DNA of 64,000 nt, taken from Aphanomyces cochlioides (taxonomy: Eukaryota > Oomycota > Saprolegniomycetes > Saprolegniales > Verrucalvaceae). Every line of letters starts with the position of its first letter. Within the stretch, counting starts at the first letter, position 1. Shown piece after piece: positions 9,669 through 20,132 of this stretch. Under the pieces are notes generated by a model. It saw only the letters and a program-made list of their open reading frames with translations, ran no database searches and was not told the origin of the DNA. Both the position numbers and the translations under genes were made by a program. Location: positions 1,302,001 through 1,366,000 of the forward strand of contig JAHQRK010000002.1 of NCBI GenBank assembly GCA_019828595.1, read 5' to 3'.

Positions 9669-11140
9669 CACACCCCATGGCCAGGCCCGGCGGATTCGCC
9701 CTGGGTATTTGGTCCGTCCCCTTCCGAGGGCAAATGGGCACAGCACGTGAGGTTGGGTAACCCAGAAACTTCACCGCCTCGAGCAGAGCTCGGCGTTGTT
9801 CTTCGTCTTGTAGTTCGTCGATAAAACCTTTAACAAGGCCCGGTACTTCACCGTATAGTTTGGGTAGTGCTTCCCAACTCGACTCAATGGATTGCAATCC
9901 CTTCCAATGAGTCTTGAGCTCCCATTGGTTCGACCCAGGGTTGAATCGTGCCGCTTCAAACGTGTCGACAGCCAATGTGATACCTTGTAAGCTCACATGG
10001 TCCATGATTTCCTCAGTGAGGTCCAAATGTCCGTCTGCATAGAACTTCAATCTTGAGTGATGCGCTTCGTGCGTCTTTCCAGTGAGTAGGTGTTCAATCA
10101 CACACGAGTAGGGTAGACACTCGAGGACTCTGTAAGGTCCGATCCATGTGACCAGCAGCTTCGGGTAGTGAGCGTTCTCATCGACTCTTGACCACAGTAC
10201 ATAGTCGCCTTCACTGACGTTCATCTCCGATTTGTTCGTCTTGAGCAGCATGTTGCGATTCTGCGCCGCTCTTTTGCGGTCGAGAATCTTCTTGTGTAGT
10301 TCTTGTAGACTTTGATTCAGATTTCTCATAGCATTCTTGATGGATGTCGTTTCCATGTTGAGTTCGTGAAGTCCATCGGTGTGCAACTTCCTGTTGACAC
10401 GACCGACGACAACGTTCAACGGAGTTGTTGGTTCTAGTCCAGTGTAAGCAAACATTAGTGATATACCTCCAAGTGATTCTGTTGGTGTTTGGTTCAGGTT
10501 TGCTTGAACGATGGGTAGTAGATAGTCCCATTCAGTTTCGTTCAAACGGCTTTCAGCCAGCATTGCTCGCATGACAGAGAGTATGTCTCTGTTGACTCGC
10601 TCTACGCTTCCGTTTCTCCACGGGCAGTAGGCTAGGACAATGTTGTGTTGCGCTTTCAAGCGACTTGCAAGTTCTTTCATGATTGTATTCTTGAAATGAG
10701 TTCCTCCGTCCGATATCCATACTTCGGGCACGGAAAATAGGGCAGACCATTCCATGATGGCATCAACTGTGACTTGGCTTGTTGGGCTATTGCATGCCAC
10801 AAGTTTCACAAAGTGTGTCAAGTCGTCTTTCAAGACGAGCACATATTTCGAGCCTTTCCAGGTCTCTCCCATAAATAGGAAATCGAAGTGTAGTCCCTCG
10901 TTGCGCCTTGTTGCTGTCCACGTATTCCCTTGAGGGCGCTGCACGATCTTCCCACCCCGAATATGTGGGCACAACAGGCACGACTTGAGGAACGTTGCAA
11001 TTTTCCCATCGAGATCATCCGTGTAGAAGATTCGTCGTAGGTTGTGCGCCATGGCGTGGTGTCCCCGGTGTCCCATGCTGCCGCAATGGGCGATGATGAG
11101 TAGTCTTGTCAGCAGATCGTGGCTTCATCGGGTATCCAAA
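9669..11140 (-). pseudogene. Gypsy-1 integrase with chromodomain
   Basis: The zinc-binding HHCC domain (GHRGHHAM ... CLLC), catalytic core aspartates in LHFDFLFMG and WISDGGTHF and the glutamate in NGSVERVN are visible. The C-terminus has a chromodomain-like block (VDTFEAARF ... LKTHWKGLQSIESSWEAL), which in chromoviruses guides integration to marked chromatin. The frame is shifted relative to RNase H near 11110, where the conserved LLTRLLIIAHCG lead-in is in another frame than the RNase H end. Confidence 0.85.
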
Positions 11141-12073
11141 TCCTATCACGTAAGTATATCATACCGTCACCATGTAGGGTAGCTGTGCGTGGCGCAGTGT
11201 ATCGCTGCTGAGCATCGATGATGCTATCGATGTCAGGCCAGACAAATTCAGGATCGTCTAGAGGACGGATTTTCGCCTGCAGTGGCTTGTAGACAAAGTT
11301 GTGAGACTGACGCTTCCTGCGTTTCGTCCATTGTTTCAACGCTCGCGCATAGCGGCGGCTTGTGCGTCTCGATATGGACGTCTCTGCAAAACATGGTGGT
11401 TCATCCACTCGTAGTCGGTTCACATGAGATTTCATGGGCGCGGGTTGTCCCCATCGACTCATAAGGTCAGCCCAGAGGTTGTGTACGCCATCAATGTGTT
11501 CGATTTCATATCGGTATTGACTGATAATGTCAGCCCATCGTAGGAGCTTGTCGCGCGTATGCGTCTTCAGTTCTGCGTTCGGCGCAAAAACGTGTATGAG
11601 GTTCTTATGGTCGCAATACATGCGGAACCCCAATGGCCGTAGCAGCAAGTACTTCAGTGAGTCGCATGCACGCGCTATAGGATAGCCTTCCTTCTCGATA
11701 ACGCTCCAGTTCATCTGGGTCTTGTCAAACATGCCAGACTGACAAACCAGCATTTCGTGCTGTTGCTCGTGCACTGGTAACTTCTCGTCGAACTCTCGCA
11801 CTTGCGTCACCACGATCGACCATCCATCCTTGGAGGCGTCGGTGAATAAGCACATTGTCGCCGATTCATCGGGAGGATGATGCAGATGATCGTAATAGAT
11901 CCTTCACATCGTTCCAACTTGACTTCTCTTCGTCGGTAAGATTGATCGCGATCGAACTCGCAATGCGCTTCCGGCGCTTCTTGCCTTCGAGAGCTTGTGT
12001 CAATCTCTTCTGCAGTAGATGGACTGCTTGGGCAAATCAGATCAATGAGTCTCGCACCCAATTCACTGCGCAA
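11109..12073 (-). pseudogene. Gypsy-1 RNase H region
   Basis: The frame contains LFTDASKDGW (first catalytic aspartate), an IEKEGYPI segment, YCDHKNL and HIDGVHNLWADLMSRWG (last catalytic aspartate), typical of Ty3/gypsy RNase H. A frameshift near 11855-12060 separates it from the reverse-transcriptase thumb. Confidence 0.8.
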
Positions 12074-12306
12074 ATAAACTGCTGTAGTTGACCAGCATCA
12101 GTAGGATAGGGGATGTTGCACAGCGCTTCCATGCGCTCAGGGTCTTGTCGCACCCCATTCCCGTCGATAATGCGGCCACACCACTTGATCTCATGACATA
12201 GCAGTGTACTCTTGGCTGGGTTCAGTCGTAGGCGATGCTTCTCGCATATGGCAAACAGTTGTCGTAAAACATCAACGTAGTCGGCCAATGAATTCACCCA
12301 GACAAG
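12037..12306 (-). pseudogene. Gypsy-1 reverse transcriptase, C-terminal part
   Basis: This resumes after the Tc1 C insertion and carries LRLNPAKSTLL, IKWCGRIIDGNGVRQDPERMEAL and LQQFICAVNWVR, the conserved block downstream of the RT active site. It joins the N-terminal RT piece at 13966-14521 at the TA dinucleotide. Confidence 0.8.
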
Positions 12307-12308
12307 TA

Positions 12309-13963
12309 CTACCTCCCTTCCGAAATGATTGTCCCAAATCAATCATTGTGATGTATTGGATGAAGCATTCCACCAAAGGAGTCAGAAAGGGTACCGATGA
12401 GTAGAGGAATGCCTGCATAATTTCCTAAAATAGTTACGACTCTTCCATGTCAGCATTCGATTCCACAAATTGCATGCACACATTCATTACAATAATTCAT
12501 ACAAGCTGGACATTTCATCCAAACCAAATGTACTCAGTTAAGATAATTTTGTGCTAATTCAACATGTCACTCCATAATCAAAATGCCGTCGACGAACTCA
12601 AGCTCCGTGCCATCCGCGAAAACGAAGCCGAACCTCACGAACGAGGAAAGGCAGAATGTACTGCAGCTTTGCCTTCTTCATGTGAGGCCAGATGGGAAGT
12701 TTCCAAAAGGAGCTATCGCAGCCGTGGCTGCAAAATGTTCTTGTAGTACCAAGACCGTTTACCGCATTTGGAAGCTCGGTGGATTCGACCCAAACAACAA
12801 AATTATATGTCGTGACGTCAGTTCTCGCATAGCTGGGAATTCAGGTGCACAACACAACTAACATACATCTATATTCTCAATACCACTAGGTAGAAAACAA
12901 AAATATAGCGATCTTGCGTCCCGAATTCGGGAGATACCCCCTTTACAACGAACAAGCTAAAGCGCAATAGCTGCTACTCTAAACATGCCATTGACAACAC
13001 TGCATGCATACTACAAGCGTGGTATAATGCGACGCCATACGAATGCCATTAAACCATCATTGACCGATGCAAACAAAGCCACGCGTCTGAAATGGGCAAT
13101 GAGTTTCATCTCAGCCAAGTGATCCCAGCTATCAAAGCAAAGTGGCCAGCATGTGAATCAAAAACTATCTACATTCAACAAGATAATGCAAAGCCACATG
13201 TGAGCAGCGATGATGTCGAAGTTTTAGAAGCTGGTTGCAAGTCCCCCTGGTTGATTTCCCTTGTATGCCAACCGCCGAACTCCCCCGACTGCAATGTGTT
13301 GGATCTTGGTTTTTTCCGCGCGATCCAGTCCATCCAACAAAGAGTCTACTGCCGAAATATTGACCAGTTGGTTGCCGAAACGTACCGAGCTTGGGAGGAC
13401 GTGAGTATGGAGAAATTGGAGTCGAATTTTCGAGCGCTCCAATCTGTATTGATTGAAATTGTCAAGTGTGATGGGCGCATTGGCTACAAGCTGCCTCACA
13501 CTGGAAAGAAGACATTGCTCGTGAAGGGCCGTTTGACGGAAAGCCCAGCTTGCCCAAAAGAGGAGTTTGATCGAGTTTGTGCGCTTGCCATGACAGAGGA
13601 GTTTGAAGACCTCTTGGAGGCTATGAGTGTCGAAATAGCGCTTGAGCTTGAAGTGGCGGCCTTGAACGAGCAGCTTGACCAATGTCTACAACTGCGTGAT
13701 GATTTTGAGCTGACAGAAGATGCTGACGATGAAGAATGGGAATGAACCGACGATCCATCGTGCTTGCTTGACAACTTGGAAATTGTCGAAACTGACAGTG
13801 AATAATTATCTGACTGATTTAATTTGCCAATAAATTGTAAATATATAATGTTTGAAGTGTTGCCATTGGCCTATATATATTTTTCAGCCAATCAAATTTT
13901 GTCTCAATCATTTCTGAAGTTCATCTCTTGCGAACTGGGACAATCATTTCGGAATGGAGGTAG
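12309..13963 (+). mobile_element. Tc1/mariner element C inside gypsy-1 RT
   Basis: The 1655-bp element has TIRs CTACCTCC(C/A)TTCCGAAATG at both ends, flanked by TA at 12307-12308 and 13964-13965. It splits the gypsy-1 reverse transcriptase just after the WIDD active site. Its ends share the CTACCTCC start with element A, so both belong to one family. Confidence 0.9.
12583..13745 (+). pseudogene. Tc1/mariner C transposase, internally deleted
   Basis: The N-terminal frame (12583-12861) has LTNEERQNVLQLCLL and GAIAAVAAKCSCSTKTVYRIWK, a helix-turn-helix. The C-terminal frame (from about 13092 to the stop at 13745) has YIQQDNAKPHV (second catalytic aspartate), NSPDCNVLDLGFF (third) and an acidic tail. 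The middle, with the first catalytic aspartate, is missing or scrambled (12862-13090), so no active enzyme can be made. Confidence 0.8.
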
Positions 13964-13965
13964 TA

Positions 13966-14521
13966 TGTCGTCAATCCAGACAAGGCAGTGCTTGTACAGC
14001 AACGGTCGCAGGCATTCGGTCATAATATTCTGAAAAAACAACGCGCTGTCGCAGTGCCCCTGCATGACGCGTGTCGGTGTCATCACTCGAAATGCCAGCA
14101 TGAACGAGAGGAAGTCTTGGCTGTCCTTGGCTAGAGGTAGTTGCCAGAAACCTTTCGTGAGGTCGAAAATTCCTAGAAATTTCGCATCCTTGACGGACTC
14201 GAGGACCATGAATTGGAAGGGCATTGCTCCTGCCATCGCTACTGTCATGCTGTTGATAGTGCGATAGTCGATAGTAAGACGATAGTAGAGCAACAATTCC
14301 TCTTGAGTCCATTCACCACTCGCCTTCAGCAGCTTCTTGCCGCTAGGCTTCATAACAGGATTGACAGGGCTGCAGAACGCACTCGAGGCGTTTGCAAAGA
14401 TAACGCCGTCGCTTTCGAGCTGTCGGCCAAATGCTTCAAGAAACTTCGTTTCGAGCGGGTTGGTCTTGCGCGCTTTGCAACGGTAAGGCTGTACGTTGGG
14501 TTTCAGCGAGAAAAATGTTTT
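13966..14521 (-). pseudogene. Gypsy-1 reverse transcriptase, N-terminal part
   Basis: After the TIR element the frame shows VQPYRCKARKTNPLET, YYRLTIDYRTIN, FLGIFDLTKGFWQLPLA, MQGHCDSALFFQ and HCLVWIDDI. The active-site motif is WIDD rather than the usual YxDD of Ty3/gypsy. The frame ends at the Tc1 C insertion (TA at 13964-13965). Confidence 0.85.
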
Positions 14522-15317
14522 TGCACACAGAAAATCGGGAATCACAGGAAAAATTTGGGGAATCACAAACTTGTGTATCAATATCAGTACTGTGCAAATC
14601 TGTGCTCCTCTCTCTCGTCAGTGACGAGTCGTCACACCTGTTCGAGAGACTGGGGATGTTGCCTGCAAAGACCTTTGGTCTGCAGATAATCGAATAATGA
14701 CCTTGTAAGTGTTATTGACGTTATGAACAGTTACGATGATACCTAATCTGCAGCTTGCTTAACGTAAGTCTGGGTATCTTGGCGCAGAGGCGACGAATGT
14801 TAAGATGACTAAAAAGCTGAGTGCCCATACCAGGACTCGAACCTGCTGCAACCTCCAGGTTCAAACGCTGTTACCCAATCACATCGGCCACTGGCCTTGA
14901 CAGTTACAGAAAGTAGAATTTGAAGTTTAAAGCTTGCATCAGCTCATCGAAGCCGAGCAGTTCTATCACGACAACGTTGACGTCTGCTCCTTCAAATTAC
15001 GCGTCACAATGGATTTTCATATCCATGAACCAAGCTCTTTCTGTCGTCATCGCTATTTTCTGTCATGTACACAGACGTAGTCGTCAGGTCCTAGCAAAGA
15101 AACAAAAAACACAAAGCTGCCTCTCCCTCGTGTGGGCATTTCCCCGTCACTCCCTGCAGACCAATGGTCTTTGCAGGCAACATCCCCAGTCACTCGAACA
15201 GGTGTAACGACTCGTCACTGACGAGAGAGAGGAGCACAGAGTTGCACAGTACTGATATTGATACACAAGTTTGCGATTCCCCAAATTTTTCCTGTGATTC
15301 CCGATTTTCTGTGTGCA
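14522..15317. mobile_element. TIR element with 164-bp inverted repeats, inside gypsy-1
   Basis: Arms 14522-14685 and 15154-15317 are inverted copies beginning TGCACACAGAAAATCGGGAA and differ at roughly ten positions by eye. The 796-bp element has no protein-coding gene. Long TIRs suggest a non-autonomous Mutator-like element, but I do not see a clear 9-11 bp target duplication (AAATGTTTT against GATTTTCTG), so the family stays open. It separates the protease from the RT of gypsy-1. A tRNA-like sequence lies inside (14821-14899). Confidence 0.8.
14821..14899 (-). pseudogene. Type II (Ser/Leu-like) tRNA-like sequence in TIR element
   Basis: On the minus strand it has an A-box AGTGGCCGATGTGATTGGG, a hairpin AACCT..AGGTT where a long variable arm belongs, and a T-arm CAGG-TTCGAGT-CCTG with the B-box GGTTCGAGTCC. 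The anticodon stem is poorly paired and the acceptor stem does not close, so it is probably not an active tRNA. It may be a captured tRNA gene or a SINE remnant, and might still bind TFIIIC. Confidence 0.4.
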
Positions 15318-16423
15318 GATTTTCTGGACTCGGGTTTCAGCTTGATACGCATGGCTGGCACATCGGCCGGTTCGTCCGTTCCACGGAAACGCCACACGCC
15401 ACCATTCGCGGCCTCCAATACAACCTTCCAAAGATTTGCGATCTCCTTTTCATCGTCTTCACTTGACTTCTTCAGTTCAACGATCGCATTCTGCACGAGG
15501 TCTTCAGCAGCTGCTCGATCTTCTCTGTCGAGCTCAGCAAAATTTCCTCGCATGTGTCGTATCTCCACCCCACAGATGATATCATCCCCTTCATCGGGTT
15601 CACCAACATCGTCGCCGTCTTCGAGACTTTGGTGTTCAGCCACTTGCTCCAGCAGACGATTCATGTCGATTCCAATCGACTCGAGCGCTCCACGCGAAAT
15701 GATAAAGTCATCGCAGCTGTTGATAACGTAGCATGACTGCATGCCTGGGAGATTAGCTCGACCAGCTTTCGTGTGTAATTGCACTCGCAGTTTCGCAACT
15801 TGCTTCGCATAGACCGGTTGGTCATCGACTGCACAGCCTTTCCAAGGCGTCGCTAAGTCTTGGTCATCCACGGTAGGGTCAAGAGCTTGCAAGGCCTTGA
15901 TAGTCTTCAAAGAGATAGTATTCTCGTCGCTTCCCGTATCCGCACAAAAAGGTACATCGAGTCTTCCATTCAGCGTTGCAACGCTGTCTCCGCTTGCGCT
16001 TGAGAGCACGCGTCGCACCAGGCCAAACGCTTTTCTCGATTTACGCACTTCAGCCATCATGCGCTTGAACTGCGGTTTCTCCAACAGTCGTAGGGTTACC
16101 AACCCCCAGCGCCATCGCATCTTGTGTCGTTCCTCTTCTGTGGAATCCGGACAGTCCATGTAGTTGTGTACACATTCACAAAAATGGCATCGTCCTCGAT
16201 ACACAGTTCTCTTCGAGTCGGGATCGATCATCGGCTCGGTCTTCATCCAGTCATATCGCTTGGGAATCTCTAGGATTTTCAGAACTTCGTCGATGTCTTC
16301 CTCGTCAATGGCATTGATCACTTGGTTGCCAAGGTAGTCGTGGAAGTATCGCACGCGACGAAGTTCCACTCCTTCGTCATCGAATGGGACAGGTTCAAAG
16401 TCTTCGCTCGCTTCCCGCGGCAC
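15318..16423 (-). pseudogene. Gypsy-1 zinc knuckle and protease
   Basis: The frame has a CCHC zinc knuckle (CHFCECVHNYMDC, spacing C-2-C-3-H-4-C) and an aspartic protease core VPFCADTGSDENTIS, followed by the flap and helix region to GIDMNRLLEQV. It is out of frame with gag, which it overlaps by about 100 nt (16318-16423). This could be a gag-pol frameshift or decay. The first codon is GTG, consistent with no independent start. The coding frame is cut off by the TIR element at 15317. Confidence 0.8.
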
Positions 16424-17196
16424 TCGCTTCTCTGGCTTCTGCCTCGGTCTTCGCTTCTGTCGCGTCGCGGGAGATTTTCGCTTCGCTGTGGACGACGTTC
16501 CTCGCCGCCACGCTTACGCTTCGAATCCTTGGGTTCATGGGGCTTCCCGGCACCCGCACCCCAAACTTCCCAGTAGTACTGCTGTTCGTTGGCTACGTCG
16601 TAAATCGTTCGAATAAGGCATTGCCAGTTGTAGTTTTCCACGTGCCAGTTCTTCTTGAACTTTTCCAAGGCTAACGTGTACATACGTCCTGGCAGCTGTT
16701 CAATGATTGCGGTGTAGATTCGCTTCCGAGTATTGGGATTGCTTAGCCATTCGTTGGCTCCGGCATTGGCAATTCGGATGTCGCAGCGCGTCATGAACTT
16801 CGTGACTCTTTCCAAGACATCGGGTTCATCCCTGTTGAGAAAAATTCCTTCAAACATCGAGTCCACGTCGGGCTCAACATCATTCATCGGCTTGTGAGCG
16901 ATTTCGCGTAGCTTCGCTTGGAGATTGTGATCGCTGAGATCTTCGGGTTCTCCAGTAAACCCCCAAAATACCAGAGTTCGCAGCTTGGCCTTGTCTTCAA
17001 AGCATGAGACCCATGTTTCAACATGTCGCTCGTATCGTAGATTCTTCCGTCGGCATGTCTCCTTCAGGTCCGCTTCGTACGCTCGTCGCTCTTGCAACCA
17101 ACGGTAGACTTCGGCTTGAGCTACAGATTTCAAACGAGGGCATCTTGACAAATCGGTGTATCGGTCGTCGGCGGTCCACTGACGCTCGGACGACAT
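16318..17196 (-). CDS. Gypsy-1 gag
   Basis: A 292-aa frame from ATG 17196 just inside the 5' LTR. It lacks obvious enzymatic motifs; it is helical and charged, with a C-terminal Arg/Glu-rich nucleic-acid-binding-like stretch (EERRPQRSENLPRRDRSEDR). The zinc knuckle is encoded in the next frame, not here. Position first after the LTR, length and composition fit a gypsy capsid precursor. Confidence 0.7.
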   Translation of the reverse strand: MSSERQWTADDRYTDLSRCPRLKSVAQAEVYRWLQERRAYEADLKETCRRKNLRYERHVETWVSCFEDKAKLRTLVFWGFTGEPEDLSDHNLQAKLREIAHKPMNDVEPDVDSMFEGIFLNRDEPDVLERVTKFMTRCDIRIANAGANEWLSNPNTRKRIYTAIIEQLPGRMYTLALEKFKKNWHVENYNWQCLIRTIYDVANEQQYYWEVWGAGAGKPHEPKDSKRKRGGEERRPQRSENLPRRDRSEDRGRSQRSECRGKRAKTLNLSHSMTKEWNFVACDTSTTTLATK

Positions 17197-17262
17197 CTTC
17201 TCTTCGTGTCTTGTTCTTCAGAGACTTCACACTGACAGGCAGTGCGCACTAAAGTATACTTT

Positions 17263-17618
17263 GTTGTGTCTCGCGGCTCGTAATCAACACACAAATGGGG
17301 GAGCGGCACACTCCCGAGAAACTTGGCGCCGTGTATTGATCACAACTGAGCAAAATCAAGACTAACGGGCGGGGTCTCCTCCGGCCGAAGGAAACCGCCA
17401 GACCATCTAAATATCCAACCAATAGAAACAGACATGCAGAGCATATTCCAGCCAATCACATGCAATGGATCTTCCCTGTCGGTTTCTGCGGTTGGATCTC
17501 ACCAACTGCCAAAAGCTTCTCGGCGCTATGGGCCGCTGCAAGCGGCGTACGCGTATAGCGCTCCTGCTGCGGTGAATACGGCTCCGGGCCCTGGCCAGAC
17601 CCATCAGCGCACGCAACA
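17263..17618 (-). repeat. Gypsy-1 5' LTR
   Basis: 356-bp LTR, upstream in the coding direction; it carries the TSD ATGGT at 17619-17623 on its outer side. I could not identify a convincing primer-binding site after it (minus-strand sequence AAGTATACTTTAGTG). Confidence 0.95.
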
Positions 17619-17623
17619 ATGGT

Positions 17624-17946
17624 TTAACCAAAATCTCCGTTGTAATCAATCCTCGTTCATTGCTCTCTGCGAAATACTGCGTGCTCAAATGTCAAGCATC
17701 AGTCTTGACAAGTATACAAAACGACACAGCTTTGAAAAGAAGGCTGCAGTATTCTTGTACTTCCTAGGCACTCAGGGTGGTTATCGTGAAGTTTCTGGTG
17801 TGTTTGGCATATCCAAATCATGGTGTATTGACATTATATCCATCTTTACAAGTGTTATGTCGCAAATGAGAACTACATGGATTTGTTTACCAACGTCGTC
17901 AGCATCCTGGAGAAACATCGAGGAAGGATTTAGAAAAAACAGTTAA
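17624..17946 (+). pseudogene. Harbinger-2 transposase N-terminus, part 2
   Basis: Continues the frame broken at 9311: FNQNLRCNQSSFIALCEIL, then RHSFEKKAAVFLYFLGTQGGYREVSGVFGIS, a typical Harbinger helix-turn-helix. It ends in a stop at 17946 before any catalytic aspartate; the remainder to the TIR at 18154 is non-coding. Confidence 0.65.
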
Positions 17947-18334
17947 TTCCAGGCATAAATCTGCCGTAGGTCTCACTCCAATACCTTGGCTCGGTTGCCT
18001 TGACCAAGGTGCTCCACCTTGGCTCAAAATCTCTGAACAGAGGTGAAAGCCAACAGAGATGGCTCGTCCTTTTTCCGGAAACCGGATAAGATCAGCCAAT
18101 CATGTGTCAGTCACCTCTATTTGTTTCACCTCTGTTTGTCCCCCGACCAGGGCCTAATCTCCGATTGGGTATTCAAACAAAGCGCGCTTCCAGCTTTTCA
18201 TTGATGTGATTTGAGCGGGAAAACATGACTAAGACCAATAAAATGGCGAGTCAAAAGCTCAATACAAATAGCAAAGTAAAACATTCACTCATACATTCAA
18301 TGACAAACATTCGTATGCATCGACACCGTTGGCA

Positions 18335-19749
18335 ATGGGAACAGGACGACGGGACCTTACGAATGAAGAACGCGATGCAATTCTGAGGGATCGAAAGCAA
18401 GAATGGCTACATGACAAGGCTCCCGAAAGGCTTCAGCCAAGTCTTGGCAACAAGATACGGTTGTCATCAAAGCACTATTCGAAAAGTTTTGGCTCGAGCA
18501 AAACAACAAGGTGTTGCTGAGGGCAACATGAAAGTTTCAGTGTCGAACATGAAGCGTGGTCGCGTGGGACGTAAGAAAGCATTCACAGCAGAGCAGGTTA
18601 AAGAAAAGATATTGCGTGTGCCTCTGGCTGACCGTACAGACCTAAGACTAATCTCGGAGAAGACAGGTAAACGATCTGGATTCAATAAATTAAACTTGTT
18701 GTAGGAATAAGTCGTGGATCACTTCATCGGTATCTCAAAGAAGGAATTTACGAGCGCATACAAACGCTATAAAGCCAATCCTCACCAATGCCAACTAATA
18801 CATGCGCATGAAGTTTGCTCTGGGCTTTGTCAAATCAAACTTAGAGCTATGTGAAATGCTTGAGTACGTCCACTTAGATGAAAAATGGTTTTACCTGACC
18901 AGGGAGACTAAAACATTTTATCTCGTTCAGGAGCCACAGCGAAAGTGTAAAAGTAAGCGCTTCATCACGAAGGTGATGTTCTTGAGCGCTGTAGCACTAC
19001 CAAGATTCATCAAAGACAGCGGTCTGTGGTGGGATGGGAAGATTGGTACATGACCATTTGTGCAAGAGATTCCTGCCATGCGTAGCAGTGCCAATCGAGC
19101 TGCGGGTTCTCTGGAGCTGAAACCAGTCAATGTGACAAAAGAGCTCTATCGATCGTACCTGGTCGATAGGGTGCTGCCTTCAATTGTGGCGAAGTGGCCG
19201 AGCTCTGATCGAAATGTCATCATGCAGCATGACAACGCGCGATCCCACGTGTCGTTGAATGATCCTGAGCTGAACAGTGTCTTCAACGCTTATAAGCAAA
19301 GCAGTTGGAATTTCTCTCTGGCACCCCAGCAATCAAACTCGCCCGATGCAAACATCCTGGATCTTGGATTCTTCTCTGCGCTCCAGTCACTCCAGCATCG
19401 AAAGCGTGCTCACTCGATCCAAGGACTGATTGACAATGTTCTGTGTGCATACGAGGAATACCCATATGAGCGATTGAACCACACGTTTATTACTTTACAA
19501 AGCTGCCTACTGGAGATGTTGAAGTGCTTTGGCGACAACACGTACAAGATTCCTCACCTGTCGAAGCAAATGCTAGCGCGGCGTGGCCTCCTGCCAACCA
19601 GCCTTACGGTGCCCTTGGATGTGTTCCATGCTGCTGTTGCAAAGCTGGACGACGTTGACGGCGAGCAACTGGAGCAAGATCTGGAAAAAGAGGTCAGCGA
19701 GGCACGAATTGTTGACGAACTGGCCTGCTTCTTGAAGAAATTGCCTTGA
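18335..19749 (+). pseudogene. Tc1/mariner A transposase, decayed
   Basis: The segments read as a nearly full transposase: helix-turn-helix LTNEERDAILRDR with a frameshift near 18410, then QVLATRYGCHQSTIRKVLARA; a 38-bp intron (18668-18705) whose removal restores EKTG-ISRGSLHRYL; first catalytic aspartate in HLDEKWFYL; second in MQHDNARSHV; third in NSPDANILDLGFF; and an acidic C-terminus. Breaks are the early frameshift, a frameshift/stop near 18770-18800 and an in-frame TGA at 19051-19053. All three catalytic aspartates survive, so decay is not very old. Confidence 0.85.
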
Positions 19750-20132
19750 ACGACGATTCGGTTGAAGACATGATGTCTGCCTTGATTGAATCTGGGGTAG
19801 ATGTAATTTGCATGAATGAACAGATTGATATGTACATACCAATTGTGTCGTGTAGGTAGTGTGAAAAGTTGTGTGGCGCGGCAGGAGGGTTCTCGAGGTA
19901 ATCCCCCCCTCCTGAATCGTTTGGTGCTGTCAGATTTGGTCTCAGACGAATTTCGGTTGCATTTGCGACACGTATTTTGTGCAATCCTACTGGCTGGCTG
20001 TAACGATACAGACTCTGACATCTTATACTACGTAGCAAACAATTATAAAGTTTCGTAGTAACTTGTATTTTTATTCGAGGAGGTGTACGCCAATTTTCTG
20101 ATTCTCTCCATTTTTGTGGGACGGAGGTAGTA

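Larger units (their letters stand above)
9312..17618 (-). mobile_element. Ty3/gypsy LTR retrotransposon with chromodomain (gypsy-1)
   Basis: Two LTRs (9312-9668 and 17263-17618; 357 and 356 bp) begin TGTTGTGTCTCG and end GCGCACGCAACA on the plus strand and differ at only a few bases. Perfect 5-bp duplications ATGGT lie at 9307-9311 and 17619-17623. Coding runs on the minus strand in gypsy order: gag, zinc knuckle, protease, reverse transcriptase, RNase H, integrase, chromodomain. It has frameshifts and is interrupted by two other elements (12309-13963 and 14522-15317), so it is dead. Confidence 0.95.
9025..18154. mobile_element. Deleted PIF/Harbinger element (Harbinger-2) inside Tc1 A
   Basis: TIRs start TGCCCTGGTC(A)GGG at 9025 and, reverse-complemented, GGCCCTGGTCGGGG ending at 18154; both continue ...ACAAACARAGGTGAA-like. 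TAA duplications lie at 9022-9024 and 18155-18157. Once the gypsy insertion is discounted the element is only about 818 bp and holds an N-terminal transposase frame (9080-9311 plus 17624-17946). It is thus an internal-deletion derivative that was later hit by gypsy-1. Confidence 0.75.
8911..20130 (+). mobile_element. Tc1/mariner element A, split by nested insertions
   Basis: The left end CTACCTCCGTCCCA at 8911 and its reverse complement ending at 20130 are flanked by TA at 8909-8910 and 20131-20132. Without the Harbinger-2 insertion and its duplicated TAA, the element would be about 2.1 kb, normal for this group. The transposase relic (18335-19749) is on the plus strand. At the matching place in the other cassette copy (about 28822) there is a simple TTAGG, so this is an insertion after duplication. 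Confidence 0.82.

Noticed and set aside
12204..12404. Plus-strand frames inside gypsy-1
   Set aside because: They are shadows of the minus-strand reverse transcriptase.
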